Shown here: one piece after another, positions 7,254-15,377 of the stretch | Layout of the letters: each line of letters begins with the position of its first letter | How positions within the stretch are numbered: the first letter of the stretch is position 1 | Origin: Candidatus Rifleibacteriota bacterium | GTDB lineage: Bacteria > Riflebacteria > Ozemobacteria > Ozemobacterales > Ozemobacteraceae | Direction of reading: 5' to 3' | Assembly (NCBI GenBank): GCA_029560455.1 | Contig: JAKQKW010000060.1 | Location: 1-22,807 of the forward strand | DNA: 22,807 nt | Position numbers and translations under genes: made by a program | The notes under the pieces: generated by a model | The model's database searches: none | What the model was told of the DNA's origin: nothing | The model's input: only the letters and a program-made list of their open reading frames with translations

Positions 7254-9220
7254 TCAGCCAGTTTGGCCGCAACATGTCTTCGGGAAAAGCTGTTCTGGTC
7301 TTTTCTCTGCTTCTGGTTCTTTTAATTGTTTCAGGCTGCGAAAATAAAATGCATACACAGCGTGGTTCGGTGAACGGCACCGTTGTCGATACGCTGAAGA
7401 ATCCAGTTGCTGGTGCGGTGATAACCTCACATCGCTCATTGTTCAAGGCCGAAACTGACAATAACGGACGCTTTGAATTTACCTCACTGGATGTCGGTTC
7501 GCATCGGTTGAGTGTGCAGCGAAGTGGTTATTATCTTGCGTCAAAAACCGTAGAAATAGCTTATGGACAGGTTCTTGAAGGCGTGGGCATTGTTGTTGAG
7601 CCGGTCGATAACATGATTACCCATGTCGTTGCCGTTCGCGAAAGTAATCGTGCTGTGATTGACGTGAATTGCAAAGAGCCGATGTCGATTCTGATCGGGT
7701 GGCGCGAAAAAAACGGTGCACGAATTCAGCTGCCGCCAACAGCAGCGCTGTCTTCGCATCAGATCGTGCTGCCAAATCTGTTTGCCGGTTCTGAATACCT
7801 TTATGATCTTTATGGAACAACTACCGACGGGCGGCGTTATGCAGCAGAGCCCGGTTCCTTTAAAACAGTTCCAGTCGGTGACATGCAGGGTGCCCCCGGC
7901 GTCGTTGACTATTTGAAGGTTACTCAGGGAAACAGTGGCCCAGTTCTCAGCTGGAGTTACTCAGGAGTTGATCCGGCTTCTGGTTTCAAACTTTTCAGGG
8001 CCGAAAACTATGGGTCTCTGAAGATGATTCAGGCTGAGAGTGAGATTTTTGCCACACAGAACTCATTTGCCGACGAAACGGCTGTTCCTGGGCGTATTTA
8101 TCAATATGGAATGCAGACTGTAGATCTTGACGGCCATGTTTCTTCAATGAGTGCGCTGGTAAGTATCGTTGCCGGCGGTCGCATAGTCGAGGATATCGTC
8201 TGGAAAAAAGCCTGGAGCCCGATCAGTCTCAATGGTGATATGATCGTTCCGGCAGATAGAACACTTACGATCGAGGCTGGCTGCGTTATTCGCTTTGCCG
8301 CTGAAGACAGTGGCCGTTCAGGTTTTCGACCGAATGTGTGCGAACTGATTGTTGAAGGCACTATTATGGCTGCCGGCATCGACAATGATCCGATTCGCAT
8401 GATTTCTGCTTCCGGGGTGCCTTCTAGAACAGACTGGGATGGCATACGTCTGGTGGCCGCTGCCGGGCAGCAGGGCAGCGTGCTGAAAAATATCGAGGTT
8501 TCGGGAGCAGAGAGAGCTTTTACGATTTACAGCTCAACGGCTGAAATTGCCAGTATTTCTGTCAGATTCTGCCAGACCGGGTTTTCTTTGCAGACCGCCA
8601 GTGGCACAGCTGTTTCTGGGCTTAATGTTGAAGACTGCCAGACTGCTTTGACTGTAGAAAATACCTTTGATTGCGTTGTGTCAGATTTTAAGGCCATGAA
8701 TGTCGCGAATGGGGTTGTTTTTGCAGGTAACTCAGGTCTCGAATTTTCAAGATTCGAGCTGAGAAATGTTCGCGAAACAGGTTTGCGGGTTGTTGACCGG
8801 CAACCGGCAAAGATTCGCAATGGTCTGATTCAGACGATGCAGACTGGTATCATTACTGGGGCTGCCGCAGCCAATATTCAGTATCTTACGGTCGATGCAG
8901 TCAGTGGCATGATTGTTGAAGGCTCAGATCTGCCAACCATAAGAAACTGCATTGTTGTTAACCGTAAAAATCAGGATACCGGCGTTGGCATTGAAGACAA
9001 GGTTGGCGGTGCCGGCAGGTCATATCCATACAACAATATTTTTGGTTATTCTCAGGCAACTGTGAACTGTGATCAGAACGGGGCCCCGGTTATAAACCTC
9101 GACCCGCTTTTTGTGGGTGGCTTCGAAGAAAATTTTAGTTATCAGCTGCGGGCCGATTCTCCGGTTATCAACGCTTCAGATCGTTCAGGGCAGCCCGGGG
9201 CCTATGGCAGTGACAGCTGA
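7250..9220 (+). CDS. Multidomain beta-helix lipoprotein 3 (same architecture)
   Basis: The 656-aa product is the third paralogue. The signal sequence ends in IVSGC (Cys30), a clear lipobox. Then come a carboxypeptidase-regulatory-like domain (about 39-118; GTVVDTLKNPVAG, NNGRFEF), two fibronectin III-like domains (about 123-206 and 217-307), and a beta-helix from about 325 onward. It ends with YNNIFGY, NLDPLF and SYQLRADSPVINA, a capping pattern common in bacterial beta-helix surface proteins. The ATG overlaps the TGA of gene 2 (ATGA, 7250-7253), a classic coupling arrangement. An internal ATG at 7274 would also leave an intact signal peptide, so the exact start is uncertain. Divergence from genes 1 and 2 is high, implying old duplication and separate ligands or partners. 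Confidence 0.87.
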   Translation: MISQFGRNMSSGKAVLVFSLLLVLLIVSGCENKMHTQRGSVNGTVVDTLKNPVAGAVITSHRSLFKAETDNNGRFEFTSLDVGSHRLSVQRSGYYLASKTVEIAYGQVLEGVGIVVEPVDNMITHVVAVRESNRAVIDVNCKEPMSILIGWREKNGARIQLPPTAALSSHQIVLPNLFAGSEYLYDLYGTTTDGRRYAAEPGSFKTVPVGDMQGAPGVVDYLKVTQGNSGPVLSWSYSGVDPASGFKLFRAENYGSLKMIQAESEIFATQNSFADETAVPGRIYQYGMQTVDLDGHVSSMSALVSIVAGGRIVEDIVWKKAWSPISLNGDMIVPADRTLTIEAGCVIRFAAEDSGRSGFRPNVCELIVEGTIMAAGIDNDPIRMISASGVPSRTDWDGIRLVAAAGQQGSVLKNIEVSGAERAFTIYSSTAEIASISVRFCQTGFSLQTASGTAVSGLNVEDCQTALTVENTFDCVVSDFKAMNVANGVVFAGNSGLEFSRFELRNVRETGLRVVDRQPAKIRNGLIQTMQTGIITGAAAANIQYLTVDAVSGMIVEGSDLPTIRNCIVVNRKNQDTGVGIEDKVGGAGRSYPYNNIFGYSQATVNCDQNGAPVINLDPLFVGGFEENFSYQLRADSPVINASDRSGQPGAYGSDS

Positions 9221-9289
9221 TTTTTCTCAATTTGTGAGCCTGAACTGTCGATAAGCTTAACAGAAATGAAGATTTCCGGAGGTTATTCA

Positions 9290-9856
9290 ATGCGCAGGTT
9301 CATTGTTGGTCTGGTGGTTGCCGGGTTCATGACTTTTGGCGTAACAGACCAGGCCATGGCACAGAAAACGATCGCTGGTCGCGAACTGAATCAGAGAATT
9401 CAGGCACTGAGAGACAGGCTGCATAATTACCAGTCCCGGCATGAAAGAATAGGCGCCCCCACTGGCGCCGATACAGCCGGTCTGATTCTTGAACAACCGG
9501 AAGTAAAGGGTGAAAAGATCGTTGAAGAACTTGAAAGTCGCAAGGATGTCGCAGTAACTGTGCTTTTTCATGATCCAGGAGCTATGCCTGCAATTGACGA
9601 CAGTCTTGAAAATGCCGCAGCTGTTGATTCTGAAAATAACGATAATACCGTGAACTTATTAACACCACGCCATGCAGTCCGCCAGGCCCAGACTGTTCCG
9701 GCACAGACTGTTATGCTGGTTTCGGCACAGGCTTCGAATTCTTCAGACAGTCGTATAAAACGCTACGAAGACCTCAGGCAGAGGGTTTACCAGGCTACAA
9801 GAACCGCAAGAATCCAGGCCGCCGCGATTGGCAGGCAAATTGCCAGGCTGCAGTGA
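9290..9856 (+). CDS. Small secreted protein of unknown function, 188 aa
   Basis: The start at 9290 is chosen because GGAGG lies 7 nt upstream and because it places a canonical Sec signal at the N-terminus: MRR, a hydrophobic core, then AMA before QKT, giving cleavage after about residue 25. An in-frame ATG at 9266 would put that ribosome binding site inside the gene. The mature protein is hydrophilic. It has a helical heptad-like segment (about 28-50, RELNQRIQALRDRL), an acidic linker (about 100-125), a Gln/Val-rich stretch, and a basic helical C-terminus (RIKRYEDLRQRVYQATRTA). No known domain is recognised. It lies 69 nt after the lipoprotein trio on the same strand and may be part of the same operon, so a periplasmic partner role is possible but unproven. 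Confidence 0.72.
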   Translation: MRRFIVGLVVAGFMTFGVTDQAMAQKTIAGRELNQRIQALRDRLHNYQSRHERIGAPTGADTAGLILEQPEVKGEKIVEELESRKDVAVTVLFHDPGAMPAIDDSLENAAAVDSENNDNTVNLLTPRHAVRQAQTVPAQTVMLVSAQASNSSDSRIKRYEDLRQRVYQATRTARIQAAAIGRQIARLQ

Positions 9857-9864
9857 CTTCTGGC

Positions 9865-9890
9865 AAAAAAAAAGAGCTGGTATCAGCTCT
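9865..9890 (-). terminator. Rho-independent terminator (minus strand)
   Basis: Read on the minus strand, a 7-bp stem AGAGCTG/CAGCTCT with a 4-nt loop (9890-9873) is followed by nine consecutive U residues (A-run 9865-9873 on the plus strand). It lies 190 nt beyond the nadE stop and would end the flagellar-nadE transcript. The stem alone also lies just after the + strand secreted-protein gene, but it has no U-tract in that direction. Confidence 0.8.
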
Positions 9891-9892
9891 CA

Positions 9893-10012
9893 AAAGGGAT
9901 ATTGTTGGGTTATAAGACCTTTGGCAAGGTCTGAACTGAAAAGATGACTTTTCAGTTAGGGCCGATAGAATGCTTCAAGCATAAGTTTTGTTCCCCGGTT
10001 TTATTTTCACGT
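9893..10012. other. Hairpin cluster, possible structured RNA or UTR
   Basis: No gene is seen here. Three clean hairpins follow one another: AGACCTT/AAGGTCT with loop TGGC (9915-9932); AACTGAAAAG/CTTTTCAGTT with loop ATGA, ten perfect pairs (9934-9957); and ATGCT/AGCAT with loop TCA (9970-9982). GGGA near 9896-9899 could pair with TCCC near 9992-9995 and close the group into a junction. A + strand terminator (10013) follows. It may be a small RNA, a 3'UTR structure, or extra termination and processing stems between convergent genes. It matches no RNA family I can name. Confidence 0.35.
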
Positions 10013-10046
10013 AACGCAGCCATGCTGCGTTTTTCTCTTTTTTATA
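10013..10046 (+). terminator. Rho-independent terminator (plus strand)
   Basis: An 8-bp stem AACGCAGC/GCTGCGTT with loop CAT (10013-10031) is followed by a T-rich tail (TTTTTCTCTTTTTT). It ends + strand transcripts from the lipoprotein/secreted-protein gene group, 156 nt beyond the last stop codon. That is a long trailer, occupied by the hairpin cluster. Confidence 0.85.
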
Positions 10047-10082
10047 TACTGTAATTATAACAGAAAACTATAGCCCCGCAAG

Positions 10083-12098
10083 TCAGTTGCAGGGAATATT
10101 TTTTTCCAGCTCTGCAAGCCATGTATCAGCAGATACGTCGCTGGGAGCCCGCCAGTCTCCTCGCGGAGAAAGTGACCCGCCTGACCCGACTTTCGGTGAA
10201 TCAGGAACACAGCTGCGTTTGAACTGTGACGTGGCAAAGAAGCGCTTTATAAAGACTCTGAGCCAGTGTTTGATGATTGACAGCCCGTATTTGTCAGAGT
10301 CCAGCCAGGCCTGCCTGCACAGATAGGCGACTTTTGAAGGTTTAAATCCGAAGCGAGTGATGTAGTAAAGGTGCAGATCCTGCAGTTCATAAGGGCCTAC
10401 CGTTGCCTCGGTTTGTTGCGGTATCTGGTCTTTGTCTTCGGCGGGAATGAGTTCTGGGGAAATAGTTGCGGCGAGAACCTTCTGTAGAGTTTTTGCAGCA
10501 GTACTTTCTGCCGGAAAAGCTTCTGCCAGATGACCAATAAGAAATTTGACCAGGGTTTTCGGCACAGAGGCGTTGACGTTGTAATGCGACATGTGGTCGC
10601 CTACTCCGTAGGTGCACCAGCCAAGTGCCAGTTCGCTCAGGTCTCCGGTGCCTATGACGAGACCATTTTCATGGTTGGCAATACGGAACAGATGCGAGGT
10701 TCGTTCACCCGCCTGCACGTTTTCGAAGGTTATGTCATAGTGCTTTTTCCCTTCGGCAAACGGGTGCCCAAGATCCTTGAGCATCTGCAGGCATGAAGGC
10801 CTGATGTCGATTTCTCTGTGATCTACTTCAAGAGCACGCATCAGATCGATGGCGATATTTCTGGTATGGTCTGAAGTTGCAAACCCTGGCATGGTAACCG
10901 CAATGATCCCGCTGACCGGTAGTCCCAGACGTGTAAAGGTCCGGTGAGTAACCAGGAGCGCGAGGGTTGAATCAAGACCGCCAGAAACGCCTATCACAGC
11001 CCGTTTTATGCCGGTTGCCTTCAGTCTGGTGTAAAGCCCTTGCACTTGAATGTTGAGAACTTCTTCACAACGCGCATTGCGTTCGTTGTCTTCGTCGGGG
11101 ACATAAGGAAAGCGCGGAATTCTTCGCATGAGCGGCAGTTCACCCGTCACCAGTTCGGCGCAATCAAATTCGACGGTTCTGAATTTTCTGTTGCTCTGGC
11201 AACAGCTTGCGGCGCTGTCTCTGAACGAATTATTGCGAAGTCTTTCGAATTGCAGCTTCTCAAGATCGAGGTCGGTGATAATGCAGCTGCTTTCTGCCGA
11301 AAACCTTGTTGATTCCTCGACGATTGTGCCGTTTTCGGCAACGATCATGTGCCCGTCCCAGGCCATATCGGTTGTCGACTCGCCCTCTCCGGCAGAGCAA
11401 TAGATGTAACCGCAGATATTGCGTCCAGAAGATGCTTTGACGAGCAGTCGGCGATATTCTGCCTTGCCAATGACAATATTGCTGGCAGACAGGTTGCAGA
11501 TGAGAGTTGCACCGGCCATGGCCGCCAAAGTCGATGGCTGTATCGGTGCCCAGAGATCTTCGCAGATTTCGATACCGATTTTAACGTGCTCAAGCTGCCG
11601 GCAGGCAAACAGCAAATCTGTTCCGATCGGTATCTTGTGACCGGAAATAAGCATTTCGCAGGAATCGAGTTCGTTGCTGCTGCAGAACTGGCGCTTTTCA
11701 TAAAATTCGCGGTGGTCCGGCAGCCAGGTTTTAGGAACCAGGCCAAGAAGTTGCCCGCGTTGAATCACTGCTGCGCAGTTGAAAAGGCGGTAATCGATCA
11801 GTATCGGCAGCCCGGTCACAATCAGACATTCTTTGTCGACACTGGCTTCGATAATGCTCTGTAGAGCGTCTATAGCAGCGTCGAGAATGGTTTTCTGCTG
11901 AAAAAGATCACCAAGCGTGTAGCCGGTCAGGCTTAATTCCGGAAAAACAATAATACCGGCTTTTTGCTGGTTGAGTCGACTTATGAGCTCAATCTGGCGC
12001 TGAGCATTAACTTCTGGCCGTCCGATAGCGATTACAGGCCGCGCCGCTGCGCAACGGAAAAAGCCATGCGAATATGGGTTGTTAAACGCCTTGCTCAT
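10083..12098 (-). CDS. nadE: Glutamine-dependent NAD+ synthetase NadE
   Basis: It converts nicotinic acid adenine dinucleotide to NAD+ using ATP and ammonia released from glutamine. The 671-aa length and the N-terminal HGFFRCAAA start place it in the long, two-domain form also known from mycobacteria. The N-terminal nitrilase-type glutaminase carries its catalytic triad: Glu54 in FPELSLTGY, Lys123 in [18 protein letters not shown] and Cys179 in IEICEDLW. The C-terminal synthetase has the PP-loop SGGLDST (372-378) and a [16 protein letters not shown] block near the end. The ATG at 12098 has no Shine-Dalgarno sequence. A promoter candidate just upstream would give an almost leaderless mRNA. It is the last gene of the flagellar cluster strand, 42 nt after the motE-like gene. 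Confidence 0.96.
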   Translation of the reverse strand: MSKAFNNPYSHGFFRCAAARPVIAIGRPEVNAQRQIELISRLNQQKAGIIVFPELSLTGYTLGDLFQQKTILDAAIDALQSIIEASVDKECLIVTGLPILIDYRLFNCAAVIQRGQLLGLVPKTWLPDHREFYEKRQFCSSNELDSCEMLISGHKIPIGTDLLFACRQLEHVKIGIEICEDLWAPIQPSTLAAMAGATLICNLSASNIVIGKAEYRRLLVKASSGRNICGYIYCSAGEGESTTDMAWDGHMIVAENGTIVEESTRFSAESSCIITDLDLEKLQFERLRNNSFRDSAASCCQSNRKFRTVEFDCAELVTGELPLMRRIPRFPYVPDEDNERNARCEEVLNIQVQGLYTRLKATGIKRAVIGVSGGLDSTLALLVTHRTFTRLGLPVSGIIAVTMPGFATSDHTRNIAIDLMRALEVDHREIDIRPSCLQMLKDLGHPFAEGKKHYDITFENVQAGERTSHLFRIANHENGLVIGTGDLSELALGWCTYGVGDHMSHYNVNASVPKTLVKFLIGHLAEAFPAESTAAKTLQKVLAATISPELIPAEDKDQIPQQTEATVGPYELQDLHLYYITRFGFKPSKVAYLCRQAWLDSDKYGLSIIKHWLRVFIKRFFATSQFKRSCVPDSPKVGSGGSLSPRGDWRAPSDVSADTWLAELEKNIPCN

Positions 12099-12106
12099 AG
12101 GAGTTC

Positions 12107-12135
12107 ATACTAATTCGTTCTGAACGAAGAGGCAA
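12107..12135 (-). promoter_or_regulatory. Possible nadE promoter with palindrome in the spacer
   Basis: On the minus strand TTGCCT (12135-12130, 4 of 6 consensus bases) and TAGTAT (12112-12107, 4 of 6) are separated by exactly 17 nt. The spacer contains a perfect 15-bp inverted repeat, TTCGTTC-A-GAACGAA (12128-12114), which may be an operator. Transcription would begin around 12100, directly before the ATG at 12098. This fits the absence of a ribosome binding site. Confidence 0.35.
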
Positions 12136-12140
12136 GTTTT

Positions 12141-13034
12141 TCAGCGCAGATTTGCCTGAGTATCGTTAATGAGGTTCTGCAGGCTGGGCGGAATGTAGTT
12201 TCGCGATGGGCCAGGCTCAGGCAGAGTCATCGGGCTTTTGCCAAGCTTCATGATTCGCCCGGCTTTTTCAGGATCCATGCCGCCAAGTACTTTGCCAGAG
12301 TGCGATGGCTGCAGACCACCGAGGATATCGTAGATCAGTTGGTCGTCAGGCACATCATCGAAAATTCTTGCAAGAGCTTTTGGTTCCATTTGTGCAGCAA
12401 TGCTGCGCACCTGGTCGAGGCGGTTTTCTTTTTCCATGAATCTGATCAGGCTTGATTCGATGTTGAGTGTTTCAGAGGCGAGGCGCTGCGACAATTCGTC
12501 GACTGCAACCTTTCGGTTTTCAAGATCCTGGCGGTCGTCGGCAAGTTTCTTTTTTTCAAGTTCGATAGTTTCGCGCTGCTTTCTCAGTTCTTCAAGCTCC
12601 CGTTGATGCTGCTCTTTCTGGGTGCGCATCAGAGCCCGGTATGAATCTTCGAGTGATACGGCGCGACGTTCAAGGTCGCGACTTCCCTCGGTAATCAGGC
12701 GGTTAAAGCGTTCCTGTTCCTGCAGAATCAATTGCTGATACCTTTCTTCTTCTGGCAACTGATGCAGTTGGACGAAATCGTAATATGCCGAAAGTGGCCA
12801 GTAATTGCGGTATTCTTCGGGGATCTTGTAGCGAAACGGGTAGATCTGAAGAAAATCCATGGTCAAAACCGTGAGAAAAGTTGCCACGCCCAGCGATGCG
12901 AGCAGAAACATATAGATTATCCGACTCAGGGCCAGGTAAATTCGCGATGGCGGCCGTACCTGCGCCTGTTCGTTGTTTTCCTGGGCGGCAGCTGGTCGGT
13001 TATTTCCATTCTGGCTGACATCATTTTCCGGCAT
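12141..13034 (-). CDS. motE: MotE-like flagellar protein (TM helix, coiled coil, MgtE-N-like domain)
   Basis: The 297-aa protein has a polar Asn/Gln-rich N-terminus (1-30), one membrane helix (about 38-60), a long charged coiled coil (about 95-200, Glu/Arg/Gln-rich) and a C-terminal MgtE-N-like domain (about 205-265: MEPKALARIFDDVPD, LGGMDPEKAGRIMK). This is the layout of MotE/YlxF, a protein needed for stability or assembly of the MotAB/MotC stator in several bacteria. In Bacillus ylxF also follows fliJ. An AAAGGA site overlapping the end of the upstream gene precedes the ATG at 13034. A Pro-rich tail follows the domain. Assignment is by architecture and position, since primary sequence is poorly conserved in this family. 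Confidence 0.7.
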   Translation of the reverse strand: MPENDVSQNGNNRPAAAQENNEQAQVRPPSRIYLALSRIIYMFLLASLGVATFLTVLTMDFLQIYPFRYKIPEEYRNYWPLSAYYDFVQLHQLPEEERYQQLILQEQERFNRLITEGSRDLERRAVSLEDSYRALMRTQKEQHQRELEELRKQRETIELEKKKLADDRQDLENRKVAVDELSQRLASETLNIESSLIRFMEKENRLDQVRSIAAQMEPKALARIFDDVPDDQLIYDILGGLQPSHSGKVLGGMDPEKAGRIMKLGKSPMTLPEPGPSRNYIPPSLQNLINDTQANLR

Positions 13035-13046
13035 CGGTCAATTCCT

Positions 13047-13622
13047 TTACTTGTCTGTTTTTCCAAGTCCGCTCAATATCTGCCCGACAAACCCCTGGGT
13101 GTCGGCAAACGGCGGAACTCCGCCAAACCTTTTTACGGTTGCCGGGTCAGTATTGTATGCCGCGAGAGCCAGTGGCAGATTTCCGCCGTTTCGCTGGAGC
13201 ATGCTCGAAAGATGCTGAGTTCCGACACTGATATTCTGCTCGGGGTCGAATGGGTCGTTCTTGCCCGAGTCAGCGAAAATATTCGGTTTTAACTGCATCA
13301 GGCCGAGATTGCCATTTGCACTCACCGCTTTCGGGTCATTGTTTGATGCAACCAGAATCAGTTGTCTGATAACCTCTGGTTCGATGCTGTGTTGCTTCGA
13401 ATATTTATCTATCAGTGCGTCAAGGTCGGTTTTAAGGCTTTTAGAGAGTTCTGTGGTCGGAGAAGCGGTAATAGCAGTCTCTGACACATTCTGTTTAGTG
13501 GCTTCATGCATGGCATTGGCAAACGTCTGCTGTTGTCTACGGTTCTTTTTGGGGGCAAGGCCGCTGAAGCTTTTTTCGAGACTGTCGATTTTTTCAAGCA
13601 GTCGATGCATATTTTCAAGCAT
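13047..13622 (-). CDS. Lytic-transglycosylase-fold (SLT) protein lacking the catalytic Glu
   Basis: The 191-aa protein has a helical/coiled N-terminus (1-65) and a C-terminal SLT (goose-lysozyme-like) domain (about 66-190). Conserved blocks are visible: NDPKAVSANG (95-104), GLMQLKP (107-113), DPEQNI..G..HL (126-138) and AAYNTDP (154-160). The normally invariant catalytic glutamate (E-S-x-x-x-P) is Ala92 here (V-A-S-N-N-D-P), so cleavage of peptidoglycan by the usual mechanism is unlikely. There is no Sec signal, so it is either cytoplasmic or exported by the flagellar secretion system. It sits between fliJ (8-nt overlap) and the motE-like gene, a spot that suggests a structural rather than an enzymatic role in rod or stator assembly. 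Confidence 0.8.
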   Translation of the reverse strand: MLENMHRLLEKIDSLEKSFSGLAPKKNRRQQQTFANAMHEATKQNVSETAITASPTTELSKSLKTDLDALIDKYSKQHSIEPEVIRQLILVASNNDPKAVSANGNLGLMQLKPNIFADSGKNDPFDPEQNISVGTQHLSSMLQRNGGNLPLALAAYNTDPATVKRFGGVPPFADTQGFVGQILSGLGKTDK

Positions 13623-14064
13623 TGTCTGTCTCCATCAGGCCTTTTTTGCGGTTGCCAAATTCGTCGAGTCTTTTCTGCTCACGCTTGAGCATATCTTTTT
13701 TATACTGAATTTCGTCTTTCTCGCGCATTTTTTCGTAAGTTTTGCGATTTCTCTGTTTTTCGATCAGTTCTTCGAGAATTTTTTGTCTCTGTTTTTCGAG
13801 TCTTTCGAGTTCTTCTTCCTGAAATTCCCAGGAGCGCTGCAGGGTTTTCAGATAAGCCGGGTACATTTGCACCTTGATTATATCACCCGCGATCAGGTCT
13901 GCCGACTGCTGTTCCAGGCCGGTTGCATAATCCTGTTTCAGCTGTTTGATTTTCAAATTAGTTTCAGCTATCTGGCCATCCTTTTTAGCAAGGCGCGACT
14001 TAACTTCGTTTTCTTCGTGAAAACAGATTTCGAGTATCTGCTGAAAGCGAAAGATAAAAGCCAT
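13615..14064 (-). CDS. fliJ: Flagellar export chaperone FliJ
   Basis: The 149-aa protein is almost entirely charged alpha-helix and coiled coil, starts with MAFIFRFQQILEI (the FliJ-type 'F.F.....L..' N-terminus) and has the normal length of about 147 aa. FliJ is the central stalk of the export ATPase, sitting in the FliI hexamer and contacting the FlhA gate. Identification rests on this pattern and on its position directly after fliI (2-nt gap) and before the SLT-like gene (8-nt overlap). Sequence conservation in this family is low. The coiled-coil composition produces a long open frame on the opposite strand that is not a gene. Confidence 0.88.
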   Translation of the reverse strand: MAFIFRFQQILEICFHEENEVKSRLAKKDGQIAETNLKIKQLKQDYATGLEQQSADLIAGDIIKVQMYPAYLKTLQRSWEFQEEELERLEKQRQKILEELIEKQRNRKTYEKMREKDEIQYKKDMLKREQKRLDEFGNRKKGLMETDNA

Positions 14065-14066
14065 GA

Positions 14067-15377
14067 TCAGCCCCCGACTATTTTCGAGAGCTCGGCAACA
14101 CAGTCAGAAAAGCTGAAAGCCTCTTTGATACCCTGTTTGATGTAGTTTTCGATAAGAGGATTCTTTTTGATAGCCTCATCAATTTTAGGGTCAGAACCGG
14201 CTTTGTAAGCGCCAAGGCTGATGGCGTCGGCATTTTTCTTGTAAGTGCTGTAAATGTTGCGCAATTTGCCGGCAACATCAAAATGCCCTTTATCCGTGAT
14301 TTCTGGCATAAGGCGTGAGATACTGCCGAGAATGTCGACGGCCGGAAAAATATTCTGGGTTGCCAGTTCACGGCTTAGAAGCAGATGCCCGTCAAGAATA
14401 CCTCTGACGGCGTCAGCTACTGGCTCATCCATGTCGCCGCCTTCGACGAGAACTGTGTAGATGCCTGTGATTGAACCTCTTCTTGCCGTGCCGGCCCGTT
14501 CGAGCAATTTGGGTAACAGTGAAAATACTGACGGGGTGTAACCGCGTGTAGTAACCGGTTCCCCGACGGCATTGCCGATCTCGCGCTGCGCAAGGGCAAA
14601 GCGGGTTACCGAATCCATCATCAGCATGACGTTCTTGTCGCGGTCACGAAAATACTCAGCAATTGCGGTGGCGGTGAATGCGGCTTTGACGCGAACCAGG
14701 GCCGGCTGATCAGAAGTTGCGACCACGACGATCGATCGGCGCATGCCTTCTTCGCCAAGGTCTTTTTCGAGAAATTCTCTGACTTCGCGACCTCGTTCAC
14801 CGACCAGTGCTACGACGTTGATATCTGCCTGCGATGATCGACAGATCATGCCCATCAGCGTACTTTTTCCGACGCCGGAACCTGCGAAAATACCCATGCG
14901 CTGGCCATTGCCAATGGTTAACAGCCCGTCAAGAACTCTGACACCGGTTGGAAGCGGCTTGAGAATTCGCTTTCGGGTGAGCGGATTTGGTGGGTCACGG
15001 TTAATTGGAACCCGGGTGATGCCGTGAGGCAGGTCCCCTTTTTCGTCGATCGGGTTGCCAAGGCCATCGAGCATACGACCGAGCAGTTCGTCGCCAGCCG
15101 GAGCGGTCAGTGGCATGCCGGTCGGAACGACTTCTGCCCCCTGTCTTATACCTTCGGTGTGAATCAGTGGCATCAGAAGAACGCTGCTGCGCCTGAAGCC
15201 GACTATTTCACATGGCAGAGGGCCCTGTGGGGTCATGATATGACAGATGTCCCCAACCGGGTTTTGTGGCCCGGTGGCTTCAATCAGCAGGCCGACAACC
15301 TGGGTGACGCGGCCGTTTACCCTTATCGGATCGGTGTTTGATAACACCGAGGTGTATTCAGAAAATGAAAAACTCAT
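14067..15377 (-). CDS. fliI: Flagellar type III export ATPase FliI
   Basis: The 436-aa protein is related to the F1 ATPase beta subunit and energises unfolding and export of flagellar substrates at the base of the export gate. Walker A GSGVGKST is at 166-173, the catalytic Glu lies in VGERGREV (about 192-199), Walker B MLMMDS is at 251-256, and the FliI/type III signature VGEPVTTRGYTPSVFSLLPKL is split across about 271-291. Length is normal and all key residues are present. The ATG at 15377 abuts the fliH stop (TAA at 15380-15378), so the two are translated as a pair. Confidence 0.98.
   Translation of the reverse strand: MSFSFSEYTSVLSNTDPIRVNGRVTQVVGLLIEATGPQNPVGDICHIMTPQGPLPCEIVGFRRSSVLLMPLIHTEGIRQGAEVVPTGMPLTAPAGDELLGRMLDGLGNPIDEKGDLPHGITRVPINRDPPNPLTRKRILKPLPTGVRVLDGLLTIGNGQRMGIFAGSGVGKSTLMGMICRSSQADINVVALVGERGREVREFLEKDLGEEGMRRSIVVVATSDQPALVRVKAAFTATAIAEYFRDRDKNVMLMMDSVTRFALAQREIGNAVGEPVTTRGYTPSVFSLLPKLLERAGTARRGSITGIYTVLVEGGDMDEPVADAVRGILDGHLLLSRELATQNIFPAVDILGSISRLMPEITDKGHFDVAGKLRNIYSTYKKNADAISLGAYKAGSDPKIDEAIKKNPLIENYIKQGIKEAFSFSDCVAELSKIVGG

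Noticed and set aside
9266..9289. Upstream ATG as start of the secreted protein gene
   Set aside because: The GGAGG ribosome binding site falls inside this extension, and the signal peptide is complete from the ATG at 9290.
11349..11864. 171-aa open frame on the + strand
   Set aside because: It is antisense to the glutaminase domain of nadE, whose catalytic residues are all conserved on the minus strand.
13261..14145. 294-aa open frame on the + strand
   Set aside because: It is antisense to the SLT-like gene and fliJ. Its Phe/Leu/Ser-rich composition is the complement of Glu/Lys-rich coiled-coil codons, and it has no plausible domain.
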